Assembly: GCA_947504045.1 (NCBI GenBank)
Contig: CANNFY010000002.1
Location: 124,001-188,000, forward strand
Reading direction: 5' to 3'
DNA: 64,000 bases
Origin: an uncultured Maribacter sp.
GTDB lineage: Bacteria; Bacteroidota; Bacteroidia; Flavobacteriales; Flavobacteriaceae
Positions within the stretch are counted from its first letter, which is position 1; each line of letters begins with the position of its first letter. The notes under the pieces are model-generated. The model was not told the origin of the DNA, made no database searches, and saw only the letters and a list, made by a program, of their open reading frames with translations. Shown here in pieces: positions 8,374 through 17,378 of this stretch. The position numbers were made by a program, and so were the translations under genes.

Positions 8374-9323
8374 AACAAAGTTTTAAAGGAAAAGAAGACC
8401 TTTGGAGGTATTTAATTGGAGTATTAATAATATTTGTTGGTTGGCAAATTTTAGGAATGATTCCTTTAATGATTTCGCTTGCACTAAAGGTAGATAATAT
8501 AAGCGATTTTCCTACTGATATTCCTGGAATGAGCTTATTGCTAGGTTCTAATTTATTTCTTTTGTTAATGTTGGTTTCTTTTGCCTTTGGTCTTGTAGCT
8601 ACATTTTTTACCGCTTCTGTTTTACATCAACAAAAAATAATTGCGTTAACTACTTCAAGAAAAAAAATAGACTGGGGAAGAATTTTTTTCTCATTTGCAT
8701 TATGGGGAATAATTTCTGGAATTTTAATGGGCTTAGATATTTACCTTTCTCCTGAAAACTATATTTGGAACTTTAAACTTATGCCTTTTTTAATTCTTGC
8801 TGTAATTAGTATTTTATTTATTCCGATTCAAACAAGTTTTGAAGAATATTTTTTAAGAGGGTATTTAATGCAAGGCATAGGTGTTGTGGCTAATAATAAA
8901 TGGGTTCCCTTAATAATTACGTCATTAATTTTTGGGTTATTACATTTAGCAAACCCAGAGGTAGATAAATTAGGCTATGGTATAATGGTATTTTATATTG
9001 GAACAGGTTTTTTTCTAGGCATTTTAACTTTAATGGATAATGGTTTAGAATTAGCATTAGGTTTTCATGCAGCCAATAACTTAGTAACAGCACTTCTTGT
9101 AACAGCAGATTGGACTGCTTTTCAGACAGATTCTATTTATTTAGACGTTTCGGACCCTAAATTGGGCTTAGATGTTTTTTTACCAATATTTATTATATTT
9201 CCAATATTGCTTTTTATTTTTTCTAAAAAATATAATTGGAGTAATTGGAAAGAAAATTTAACTGGAAATTTGTTGCCTAAAGAAGAGTTTTTAGAAGAAA
9301 ATGTAGATGAAATTGGAATGTAA
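8364..9323 (+). CDS. CPBP-family intramembrane metalloprotease
   Basis: 319 aa with about 8 membrane segments. The three CPBP (Rce1/Abi) motifs are present: EExxxR as EEYFLRG, FxxxH as FGLLHL, and HxxxN as HAANN. These form the presumed intramembrane glutamate protease site. The acidic C-terminal tail (PKEEFLEENVDEIGM) is cytoplasmic by inference. The start overlaps menC by 10 nt and the end overlaps menE by 17 nt, so translation is tightly coupled. The substrate is unknown, and no direct role in quinone synthesis is implied by the family. Confidence 0.88.
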   Translation: MYIEQSFKGKEDLWRYLIGVLIIFVGWQILGMIPLMISLALKVDNISDFPTDIPGMSLLLGSNLFLLLMLVSFAFGLVATFFTASVLHQQKIIALTTSRKKIDWGRIFFSFALWGIISGILMGLDIYLSPENYIWNFKLMPFLILAVISILFIPIQTSFEEYFLRGYLMQGIGVVANNKWVPLIITSLIFGLLHLANPEVDKLGYGIMVFYIGTGFFLGILTLMDNGLELALGFHAANNLVTALLVTADWTAFQTDSIYLDVSDPKLGLDVFLPIFIIFPILLFIFSKKYNWSNWKENLTGNLLPKEEFLEENVDEIGM

Positions 9324-10377
9324 TAAAATACACCCAGATTTTAAATTAAATGGTGTGTCGGTTAATAATTTTGATATGCCAGAAGTGGCTTATTCATATA
9401 TTAAAGAAGGAGAAGAGTTTGAAAAAGATATTGGTGTTTTTTTGCAAGATTGGATAGACTCTAATGAAACAATTGAAGTAAAAACTTCTGGTTCTACGGG
9501 TATTCCAAAAGTAATTGTTCTACATAAAAAGCATATGGTAAATTCTGCCTTAGCTACCGGAAATTATTTTAACCTTAAGCCAAAAGACAAAGCGTTATTA
9601 TGTATGTCTGCATCCTATATTGCAGGTAAAATGATGTTGGTAAGAGCCATGGTTTTAGGATTACACATAACCGCATTAGTACCATCATCTAACCCTTTAG
9701 AAAATAGTAATGAAAATTTTGAATTTTGTGCAATGGTGCCTATGCAATTACAGAATTCTATTTTAAAATTAGATAAAATTAAAACATTACTTATTGGAGG
9801 AGCACCAATGTCTACCCTATTAAGACAAAAAATTCAAAAACTAAAAACTACTGTTTTTGAAACCTATGGAATGACAGAGACAATAACACATATTGCTTTA
9901 AAAAGAGTAAATAATAACCCTGCTAAGACTTTTTCAGTTCTTTCAGGTGTTAAAATAAGTAAAGATAATAGAGGTTGTTTAGTAATTAATGCCCCAAAAA
10001 TTGGATGTTCTAGTATAGTTACAAATGATATTGTAGAATTAGTTTCTGAAACAGAATTTAATTGGTTAGGCAGAGTAGATAATGTTATTAATTCTGGAGG
10101 TATAAAGTTACATCCAGAGCAAATTGAAAATAAATTATCAAAACTAATGGATGCCAATTTTTTTGTTACAGGAGTTCCTGATGAAAAATTGGGACAAAAA
10201 TTAATACTCATAATTGAAACGGATAAAAGCACTTCAGGCTTACTATCAAAAATTAAAAATTCTATTTTATGTAATTCGTATGAAATTCCTAAAGAAGTAT
10301 ATGCAATTTCAAAATTTGTATACACAACTACCAATAAAATTCAACGTTTTAAAACACTAAAAAAGCTTAAAAAATAG
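9307..10377 (+). CDS. menE: o-succinylbenzoate-CoA ligase MenE
   Basis: 356-aa AMP-forming acyl-CoA ligase that activates o-succinylbenzoate with CoA. The phosphate-binding loop KTSGSTGIPK is at residues 59-68, the adenine motif is ETYGMTET and the hinge region is LGRVDNVINSGGIKLHPE, with the C-terminal Lys (TTNKIQRFKTLK). It is shorter than the roughly 450-490 aa of many MenE proteins, the reduction lying in the N-terminal domain, as is common in Bacteroidota. It is the last gene of the menC operon. Confidence 0.9.
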   Translation: MKLECNKIHPDFKLNGVSVNNFDMPEVAYSYIKEGEEFEKDIGVFLQDWIDSNETIEVKTSGSTGIPKVIVLHKKHMVNSALATGNYFNLKPKDKALLCMSASYIAGKMMLVRAMVLGLHITALVPSSNPLENSNENFEFCAMVPMQLQNSILKLDKIKTLLIGGAPMSTLLRQKIQKLKTTVFETYGMTETITHIALKRVNNNPAKTFSVLSGVKISKDNRGCLVINAPKIGCSSIVTNDIVELVSETEFNWLGRVDNVINSGGIKLHPEQIENKLSKLMDANFFVTGVPDEKLGQKLILIIETDKSTSGLLSKIKNSILCNSYEIPKEVYAISKFVYTTTNKIQRFKTLKKLKK

Positions 10378-10468
10378 CTTTCCCTCATTCAAAAGAATCG
10401 TTCACTCTTTCCTCATTTTTTTATTACAATCATAAGTTTAGGTTTGTTTAAACAATAAAATCAACCTT

Positions 10469-12595
10469 ATGAAAACAATTAATTTATGTACACTATTTTT
10501 TCTTATTACGTTTTATAGTAATGCACAGAAAGTAACAATTTCTGGAAATATAACAGATTACAAAAAAACACCAATTCCTGGTGTAAATGTAATAGTTAAG
10601 GGAGAAGCTGAAGGAACTCAAACAGATTTTGATGGATATTACACCTTAAATGTAGATATAGGTAAAACATTAGTTTTTAGTTATATAGGATACAAAACTA
10701 AAGAGGTTAAGATAAATAATTCTTTAGTTTTAAATATTCAAATGGAAGAGGATACAGAAACTTTAGACGAAGTTATTGTGGTTGGTTACGGAACTCAAAA
10801 GAAAAGAAGTTTAACGGGCTCAGTTGTTAGAATTCGCGGGTATTCTTCTAGTAATTATAATAGACCAACTAAAAGAGACAGGCTTAAAAATAATATAACA
10901 CAACAATTGCAAGGTAAAGTTTCAGGTGTGTCTATTACTAAGTCTTTAGGTAATGTAGAAACCTCTCCTTTAATCAAAATAAAAGATGTTAACTCTACTA
11001 AAAATAATACTTTGCCAATGTATATTATAGATGGTGTTGTGCAAGTTGATGGAGAAAATAGTTTAAATAAAATTAAAGCATCAAAAATAAAAACAACAGA
11101 AGTATACAAAGGGGCAAAAGCTAGAGCTCTTTTTGGAGAATCTGCAATAAATGGATGTGTAGTTATTACAACTAAAAAATATAAAAATAGGATAGATTAC
11201 GAGGAGGAATATGCAAAGATATCAGAAAATAAATTCAAAAAAGTTTCTTTAAATCCATTGTCGACTTTTTCAATTGATGTAGATAAAGCAGGATATAGCA
11301 ATATACGTAGAATGATTAATAATGGAAAAAACGTACCAGTAGATGCTGTAAAAGTAGAAGAGATGATTAATTACTTTAGCTATAATTATCCACAACCTAA
11401 AAAACAACATCCTTTTTCTATACAAACAGAAGTTGGTATAACACCATGGAATAAGCAAACTAAATTGGTCCGCATTGGGCTTCAAGGAAAAAAATATAAC
11501 ACTAACGAGTTACCTGCTTCTAATCTTACTTTTTTAATAGATGTTTCTGGATCTATGAATTCTGATAATAAGTTGCCTCTGCTAAAATCCGCATTTAAGT
11601 TATTAGTAAACCAACTTAGAGAAAAAGATAACGTATCCATTGTTGTTTATGCAGGCGCTGCAGGAGTTGTTTTACCACCTACTAATGGTAATCAAAAAGA
11701 AAAAATAATAGACGCGTTAAATAACTTAAATGCTGGAGGTTCCACTGCCGGCGGAGAAGGTATAAAATTGGCTTACAAATTAGCGCAAGATAATTTTAAA
11801 AAGAAAGGCAACAATCGTGTAATACTTGCAACAGATGGCGATTTTAATGTAGGTGCATCAAGTAACAAAGCTATGGAAGAGTTAATTGAAGAAAAACGAA
11901 AGTCTGGAGTATTTTTATCTGTTCTTGGTTTTGGAATGGGTAATTACAAAGATTCTAAATTGGAAATTTTAGCTGATAAAGGGAATGGTAATCATGCTTA
12001 TATAGATACTATGCAAGAGGCTCAAAAAGTATTCGGAAAAGAATTTGGAGGCACATTATACACTATAGCTAAAGATGTAAAAATTCAGGTTGAATTTAAT
12101 CCAACTAAAGTACAAGCCTATAGATTAATAGGATATGAAAATCGTTTGTTAGCTGATGAAGACTTTGTTGATGATACTAAAGATGCTGGCGAATTAGGAA
12201 GTGGCCATACGGTTACAGCTCTTTATGAAGTTATTCCGGTAGGAGTAGAATCAAAATTTATTAAAGATGTAATTCCATTAAAATATACGGATACAGTATA
12301 TAAAAATACATTTTCAGAAGAATTGTTTACCGTAAAGTTTAGATACAAGCAACCTAATAAAGAAGATAGTGTAGAAATGGTTCATATACAACCAGATACA
12401 GTGTCAACATTATCTTCTGATTTTAATTTTGCTTCTGCTGTAGCTTTATTTGGGTTAAAGCTTCGAAGATCTCAATATACCAATGGAGCAACAAAACATA
12501 AAATAATTGAGCTTGCAGAAAAGGGTAGAGGTGCAGATAAACAAGGTTATAGAGCTGAGTTTATTAGAATGGTTAATGCTAGCCTAAGTTTGTAA
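10469..12595 (+). CDS. SusC-like plug fused to a YfbK-type VWA protein
   Basis: 708 aa. Domain order: signal peptide (1-19), CarboxypepD_reg-like beta-sandwich (about 21-95, GVNVIVKG...GTQTDFDGYY), SusC-type linker DEVIVVGYGTQKKRSLTGSV, and a TonB-plug-like region (about 135-237, MYIIDGVV, ALFGESAINGCVVITTKK). Then comes a YfbK/DUF3520-type part whose VWA domain has MIDAS D358-V-S-G-S and ATDGD. There is no beta-barrel, so it cannot be a TonB-dependent transporter; it is probably an outer-membrane or periplasmic adhesion/scaffold protein. The 91-bp upstream region contains ATTCAAAAGAAT but no clear promoter. Confidence 0.85.
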   Translation: MKTINLCTLFFLITFYSNAQKVTISGNITDYKKTPIPGVNVIVKGEAEGTQTDFDGYYTLNVDIGKTLVFSYIGYKTKEVKINNSLVLNIQMEEDTETLDEVIVVGYGTQKKRSLTGSVVRIRGYSSSNYNRPTKRDRLKNNITQQLQGKVSGVSITKSLGNVETSPLIKIKDVNSTKNNTLPMYIIDGVVQVDGENSLNKIKASKIKTTEVYKGAKARALFGESAINGCVVITTKKYKNRIDYEEEYAKISENKFKKVSLNPLSTFSIDVDKAGYSNIRRMINNGKNVPVDAVKVEEMINYFSYNYPQPKKQHPFSIQTEVGITPWNKQTKLVRIGLQGKKYNTNELPASNLTFLIDVSGSMNSDNKLPLLKSAFKLLVNQLREKDNVSIVVYAGAAGVVLPPTNGNQKEKIIDALNNLNAGGSTAGGEGIKLAYKLAQDNFKKKGNNRVILATDGDFNVGASSNKAMEELIEEKRKSGVFLSVLGFGMGNYKDSKLEILADKGNGNHAYIDTMQEAQKVFGKEFGGTLYTIAKDVKIQVEFNPTKVQAYRLIGYENRLLADEDFVDDTKDAGELGSGHTVTALYEVIPVGVESKFIKDVIPLKYTDTVYKNTFSEELFTVKFRYKQPNKEDSVEMVHIQPDTVSTLSSDFNFASAVALFGLKLRRSQYTNGATKHKIIELAEKGRGADKQGYRAEFIRMVNASLSL

Positions 12596-12613
12596 AAGTG
12601 TATTTAAACTATA

Positions 12614-12648
12614 AAAAAAGAGCAACCCAATTAGGGTTGCTCTTTTTT
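12614..12648. terminator. Bidirectional terminator
   Basis: A 15-bp perfect stem, AAAAAAGAGCAACCC / GGGTTGCTCTTTTTT, with a 5-nt loop lies between the convergent VWA and carboxylase genes. It has a T run in both directions. Confidence 0.92.
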
Positions 12649-12674
12649 AGTTTACTATATATAAAATACTTTTT

Positions 12675-14303
12675 TTAAACCTGTAAAACCCCCATATTAA
12701 AAGGGTTTTCTATAGGGGCGTGGTTTGCCGCCTCAATACCCATAGAAATCCATTTTCTAGTATCAAGAGGATCTATAATGGCATCTGTCCAAAGGCGAGA
12801 GGCTGCATAATAAGGAGAAACCTGATTATCATATTTGTCTTTAATTTTAGAGAATAATTCTGCTTCTTTTTCAGGAGTTATTTCTTCTCCTTTTTTCTTT
12901 AAAGATGATTTTTCTATTTGTAAAAGTACTTTAGCAGCAGAGTTTCCACTCATTACAGCTAGTTCTGCACTTGGCCAAGCAGCAATTAACCTTGGGTCAT
13001 AGGCTTTTCCGCACATGGCATAATTACCAGCACCATAACTATTACCAATTACTATAGTAAATTTTGGTACTACAGAGTTACTTACGGCATTTACCATTTT
13101 AGCACCGTCTTTAATAATACCACCATGTTCACTTTTGCTGCCTACCATAAAACCAGTAACATCTTGAAGAAAAACAAGAGGAATTTTCTTTTGGTTGCAA
13201 TTGGCAATAAAACGGGTTGCTTTGTCTGCAGAGTCGGAATATATAACCCCTCCAAATTGCATTTCACCTTTTGTGGTTTTTACCACTTTACGTTGGTTAG
13301 CAACAATACCTACAGCCCAACCATCTATTCTTGCATAGCCTGTTAAAATTGTTTTTCCATAGCCTTCTTTATATTGTTCAAAATCAGAGTTATCTACTAA
13401 CCTTTTAATTATTTCTACCATATCATATTGCTCGTGGCGAGCTGCTGGTAGTAAACCATATATATCTTCAGGGTTTTCTTTTGGTTCTATTGTTTTGCTT
13501 CTATTGTAGCCAGCTTTTTCAAAATCCCCAATTTTATCCATAATACTTTTTATAGTATCTAAAGCTGAAGCATCGTTTTTTTCTTTATAATCTGTAACGC
13601 CACTAATTTCGCAATGTGTAGACGCACCACCTAGTGTTTCGTTATCAATTTGTTCTCCAATAGCAGCCTTAACTAGGTAACTACCCGCAAGAAAAATACT
13701 TGCAGTTTTATCTACAATTAAAGCTTCATCACTCATAATTGGTAAATAAGCACCACCAGCAACACAACTACCCATAACAGCAGATATTTGTGTAATACCC
13801 ATACTGCTCATTTTGGCATTATTTCTGAAAATACGTCCAAAATGCTCTTTATCAGGAAAAATTTCATCTTGTAATGGCAGATACACCCCAGCACTATCTA
13901 CAAGGTAAATAATTGGTAATCTATTTTCAATAGCAATTTCTTGTGCTCTTAAATTCTTTTTTGCTGTAATAGGAAACCATGCTCCTGCTTTTACAGTAGC
14001 ATCATTTGCTACAACAATGCATTGCTTGCCAGAAACATACCCTAGTTTAATAATAACACCACCAGAAGGGCAACCGCCATGCTCTTTATACATGTCTTCT
14101 CCTACAACAGCGCCAATTTCAATACTATTTTTTTTATCATCTAACAAATAGTTTATGCGTTCTCTTGCGGTCATTTTACCAAGAGCATGTTGTTTTTCTA
14201 TTCTAGATTTACCGCCACCTAATTTTATTTTTGCAAGTCTTTTTCTTAGCTGCGATAAAAGTAATTTATTGTGGTCTTCGTTTTTGTTGAAGGTTAAATC
14301 CAT
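12675..14303 (-). CDS. Acyl-CoA carboxylase, carboxyltransferase (beta) subunit
   Basis: 542-aa carboxyltransferase with crotonase-like N- and C-halves, of the methylcrotonyl-CoA/propionyl-CoA carboxylase beta type. The stretch VANDATVKAGAWFPITAKKNLRAQEIAIENRLP, the oxyanion-hole glycines (GSCVAGGAYLP, GNSYGAGNYAMCG) and DVTGFMVGS are typical. The signature region looks most like 3-methylcrotonyl-CoA carboxylase (leucine breakdown), but the acyl specificity is inferred. The biotin-carrying alpha subunit is not in the window. The gene is monocistronic here and divergent from the oxidoreductase. Confidence 0.88.
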   Translation of the reverse strand: MDLTFNKNEDHNKLLLSQLRKRLAKIKLGGGKSRIEKQHALGKMTARERINYLLDDKKNSIEIGAVVGEDMYKEHGGCPSGGVIIKLGYVSGKQCIVVANDATVKAGAWFPITAKKNLRAQEIAIENRLPIIYLVDSAGVYLPLQDEIFPDKEHFGRIFRNNAKMSSMGITQISAVMGSCVAGGAYLPIMSDEALIVDKTASIFLAGSYLVKAAIGEQIDNETLGGASTHCEISGVTDYKEKNDASALDTIKSIMDKIGDFEKAGYNRSKTIEPKENPEDIYGLLPAARHEQYDMVEIIKRLVDNSDFEQYKEGYGKTILTGYARIDGWAVGIVANQRKVVKTTKGEMQFGGVIYSDSADKATRFIANCNQKKIPLVFLQDVTGFMVGSKSEHGGIIKDGAKMVNAVSNSVVPKFTIVIGNSYGAGNYAMCGKAYDPRLIAAWPSAELAVMSGNSAAKVLLQIEKSSLKKKGEEITPEKEAELFSKIKDKYDNQVSPYYAASRLWTDAIIDPLDTRKWISMGIEAANHAPIENPFNMGVLQV

Positions 14304-14353
14304 TCGCTAATATTTGTTAATTTGTAAGCATAAAGATAAGGAGTAAAATTGAT

Positions 14354-14361
14354 TACATTTG
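14354..14361 (+). promoter_or_regulatory. TAnnTTTG -7 box of the Gfo/Idh/MocA gene
   Basis: TACATTTG is an exact match to the -7 consensus, 28 nt before the ATG at 14390. No good -33 box is seen. Confidence 0.45.
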
Positions 14362-14389
14362 ATAAAATTAAAAAACAGAAAATAGAATT

Positions 14390-15364
14390 ATGGTACAATG
14401 GGGTATTGTTGGTTGTGGAAATATTGCAAATAAATTTGCATCAGATTTAAAACTTGTACCTAATGCAAATATACAAGCTGTAGCATCTAGAAATTTAGAT
14501 AAAGCTAAAATTTTTGCTGATAATGTTAATGCGGCACACGCATACGGTAGTTATGAAGAGTTATTTAAAGATAAAAATGTAACTGTAGTTTATATAGCAA
14601 CTCCTCATAATAATCATGCCGATTTAAGCATACAAGCCATGAAAAATGGTAAGCATGTTTTATGTGAAAAGCCTTTAGGAATTAATGAGACTCAAGTAAA
14701 GGCAATGGTAAATATGTCAAAAAAAAATAATGTTTTTTTAATGGAAGGCTTATGGTCTAGATTTAACCCTACTATAAAAAAAGTTAAACATTTAATACAA
14801 GAAGGAGAGATTGGAGACCTACATTATTTAAAAGCCGATTTTGCATTTTATGGATTACATAAAGATAAAAACGGACGATTATTAAATATAGACTTAGCAG
14901 GTGGCTCTTTATTAGATATTGGACTTTATCCTGTTTTTTTAGCTTATTTATTTTTAGGTAAACCAAAAAAAATAATGGCCACGTCTAATTTTTATAGTAC
15001 AGGAATAGAAGTGCAAACTTCTATAATTTTTCATTATAAAAATGCACAAGCAATATTATATTCTGGCTTAAACTCTACTACAGAAACCTCTGCAGAATTT
15101 TCAGGATCAAAAGGGTCTATTAAAATACCAACCAGATGGCATGAAGCACAATCTTATATATTAAATTCATCTGAAAAAACTACTTCTGTTTCTATGCCTA
15201 CAAAAGGCAATGGTTTTACATATGAAATAGAGGAAGTGCAAAATTGTATTTTAGAAAATAAAATAGAAAGTAAACTGTGGAGTCATCAAAATAGTATAGA
15301 TTTAGCATATCTATTAGACACTATTCGTAAAGAAGCTGGCGTAATCTTTCCTTTTGAAGAATAA
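14390..15364 (+). CDS. Gfo/Idh/MocA-family oxidoreductase
   Basis: 324-aa NAD(P)-dependent dehydrogenase. The Rossmann motif GIVGCGNIA starts at residue 6, followed by the family EKPLGIN Lys-Pro motif and the GGSLLDIGLYPVFL helix. The length and the LWSRFNP stretch resemble the trans-1,2-dihydrobenzene-1,2-diol dehydrogenase-like subgroup. The substrate, probably a sugar or polyol derivative, cannot be assigned. It has its own -7 box and is followed at 72 nt by a small membrane protein gene. Confidence 0.88.
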   Translation: MVQWGIVGCGNIANKFASDLKLVPNANIQAVASRNLDKAKIFADNVNAAHAYGSYEELFKDKNVTVVYIATPHNNHADLSIQAMKNGKHVLCEKPLGINETQVKAMVNMSKKNNVFLMEGLWSRFNPTIKKVKHLIQEGEIGDLHYLKADFAFYGLHKDKNGRLLNIDLAGGSLLDIGLYPVFLAYLFLGKPKKIMATSNFYSTGIEVQTSIIFHYKNAQAILYSGLNSTTETSAEFSGSKGSIKIPTRWHEAQSYILNSSEKTTSVSMPTKGNGFTYEIEEVQNCILENKIESKLWSHQNSIDLAYLLDTIRKEAGVIFPFEE

Positions 15365-15436
15365 AATGAGTGTTTCATATATAAATATTGGAATTTTTCC
15401 GATATTTGAAGTTACCAAAAACTAAACCAAAAAACT

Positions 15437-15619
15437 ATGGAAATGAATAAGAATACCGTACTTGCGTGGGCAACATTTATTATGATATTTGTAGGATTAG
15501 CACTTATTGCACTTGGTGCCTTTAAATATAGAGAAGTATCAGGAATAGGATTTGCATCTGTAGGTATTGGTTTTTTTGCTATTGCATGGGTTTTTAATGC
15601 TTTAAAAGGTAGAGTTTAA
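15437..15619 (+). CDS. Small two-TM membrane protein (CAL67264-like)
   Basis: 60 aa with two hydrophobic helices (about 8-27, TFIMIFVGLALIALGAF, and 36-54, IGFASVGIGFFAIAWVFNAL) joined by a short charged loop (KYREVS). It resembles a small flavobacterial membrane-protein family that, as far as I recall, is named CAL67264 and often sits before the EttA gene. The function is unknown. It lies 36 nt upstream of ettA, so the two are probably one transcript. Confidence 0.75.
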   Translation: MEMNKNTVLAWATFIMIFVGLALIALGAFKYREVSGIGFASVGIGFFAIAWVFNALKGRV

Positions 15620-15655
15620 TAATTTTTCACTTTTCATTTACGATAAATAGATAAT

Positions 15656-17347
15656 ATGTCTGACGATAAGAAAGTAATTTTCTCCATGTCTGGGGTTTCA
15701 AAAACTTTTAAAACAGCAAATACTCCAGTATTAAAAAATATATATTTAAGCTTTTTCTACGGAGCCAAAATAGGAATATTAGGTCTTAATGGTTCTGGTA
15801 AATCTACCTTGTTAAAAATTATTGCAGGTGTAGATAAAAATTTTCAAGGAGATGTAGTTTTTTCTCCTGGTTATAATGTTGGTTATTTAGAGCAAGAACC
15901 ACAACTAGACGAAAATAAAACTGTACTAGAGGTTGTAAAAGAAGGTGTAGCAGAAACCGTAGCTATATTAGATGAATACAATAGTATTAATGACCAATTT
16001 GGTTTAGAAGAAGTATATTCTGATGCGGATAAGATGGATAAGTTAATGGCAAGACAAGCTGTTTTACAAGACCAAATTGACGCTTCTAATGCTTGGGAAC
16101 TAGATACCAAATTAGAAATTGCAATGGATGCCTTACGTACACCAGACTCAGATAAAAAAATAGGAGTACTTTCTGGAGGAGAAAGAAGGCGTGTAGCTTT
16201 GTGTAGATTGTTATTGCAAGAACCTGAAATATTATTACTAGATGAACCAACTAACCACTTAGATGCAGAATCTGTACATTGGTTAGAACACCATTTAGCT
16301 CAGTATAAAGGTACGGTTATAGCAGTAACGCACGATAGATACTTTTTGGATAATGTTGCCGGATGGATTTTAGAATTAGATAGAGGAGAAGGTATTCCTT
16401 GGAAAGGAAACTATTCTTCATGGTTAGATCAAAAATCTAAACGTTTAGCACAAGAGAGCAAAACAGCATCTAAAAGACAGAAAACATTAGAACGAGAGTT
16501 GGAATGGGTGCGCCAAGGAGCTAAAGGAAGACAAACAAAGCAAAAAGCGCGTTTAAAAAATTACGATAAATTAATGAGTCAAGATCAAAAACAACTTGAC
16601 GAAAAATTAGAAATATATATTCCTAATGGTCCAAGATTAGGAACCAATGTAATTGAAGCCACAGGTGTAAGTAAAGCTTATGGCGATAAATTACTTTATG
16701 AAGATTTAAAATTTAATCTTCCTCAGGCTGGTATTGTTGGTATTATTGGCCCCAACGGTGCTGGTAAAACTACTATTTTTAGAATGATTATGGGAGAGGA
16801 AACTCCTGATAAAGGAGAGTTTGTTGTTGGAGAAACAGCAAAGATTGCCTATGTGGATCAGAGCCATTCTAATATAGATCCAGAAAAAACAATTTGGCAA
16901 AATTTTAGTGATGAGCAAGAGTTGGTAATGATGGGGGGCAGACAAGTAAACTCTAGAGCTTATTTAAGTAGATTTAATTTTTCTGGTAGCGAGCAAAATA
17001 AGAAAGTAAGTATGCTTTCTGGTGGAGAGCGTAACCGTTTGCATTTAGCTATGACACTTAAAGAAGAAGGTAATGTTTTGCTATTAGATGAACCTACCAA
17101 CGATTTAGATGTTAATACTTTAAGAGCTTTAGAAGAGGGTCTAGAAAATTTTGCTGGTTGTGCAGTAGTTATTTCGCATGACCGTTGGTTTTTAGATCGT
17201 ATTTGTACGCATATATTAGCTTTTGAAGGAGACTCTCAGGTGTACTTTTTTGAAGGTTCTTTTTCTGATTATGAAGAAAATAAGAAATCTCGTTTAGGTG
17301 GCGATTTAATGCCTAAACGTATTAAGTATAAAAAACTTATTCGATAA
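15656..17347 (+). CDS. ettA: Energy-dependent translational throttle protein EttA (ABC-F)
   Basis: 563-aa soluble ABC-F ATPase that acts in the ribosomal E site to gate early elongation according to energy state. There are two ATPase modules. The first has Walker A GLNGSGKST (43-51), LSGGERRR and LLLDEPTNHLD; the second has Walker A GPNGAGKTT (365-373), LSGGERNR and LLLDEPTNDLD. The basic linker between them (about 255-320, RQGAKGRQTKQKARLKNYDKL) is the P-site tRNA interaction motif region. The length and the C-terminal MPKRIKYKKLIR are typical for EttA. Confidence 0.95.
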   Translation: MSDDKKVIFSMSGVSKTFKTANTPVLKNIYLSFFYGAKIGILGLNGSGKSTLLKIIAGVDKNFQGDVVFSPGYNVGYLEQEPQLDENKTVLEVVKEGVAETVAILDEYNSINDQFGLEEVYSDADKMDKLMARQAVLQDQIDASNAWELDTKLEIAMDALRTPDSDKKIGVLSGGERRRVALCRLLLQEPEILLLDEPTNHLDAESVHWLEHHLAQYKGTVIAVTHDRYFLDNVAGWILELDRGEGIPWKGNYSSWLDQKSKRLAQESKTASKRQKTLERELEWVRQGAKGRQTKQKARLKNYDKLMSQDQKQLDEKLEIYIPNGPRLGTNVIEATGVSKAYGDKLLYEDLKFNLPQAGIVGIIGPNGAGKTTIFRMIMGEETPDKGEFVVGETAKIAYVDQSHSNIDPEKTIWQNFSDEQELVMMGGRQVNSRAYLSRFNFSGSEQNKKVSMLSGGERNRLHLAMTLKEEGNVLLLDEPTNDLDVNTLRALEEGLENFAGCAVVISHDRWFLDRICTHILAFEGDSQVYFFEGSFSDYEENKKSRLGGDLMPKRIKYKKLIR

Positions 17348-17349
17348 AA

Positions 17350-17376
17350 AAAAAGCCCGCATTTGCGGGCTTTTTA
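17350..17376. terminator. Bidirectional terminator after ettA
   Basis: The stem AAAAAGCCCGC / GCGGGCTTTTT with an ATTT loop lies directly after the ettA stop. It also serves the convergent lipoprotein gene. Confidence 0.92.
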
Positions 17377-17378
17377 TT

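Noticed and set aside
9864-10334. 156-aa minus-strand ORF
   Set aside because: It lies wholly inside menE in another frame, has no recognisable domain and no promoter of its own, so it is a shadow ORF.
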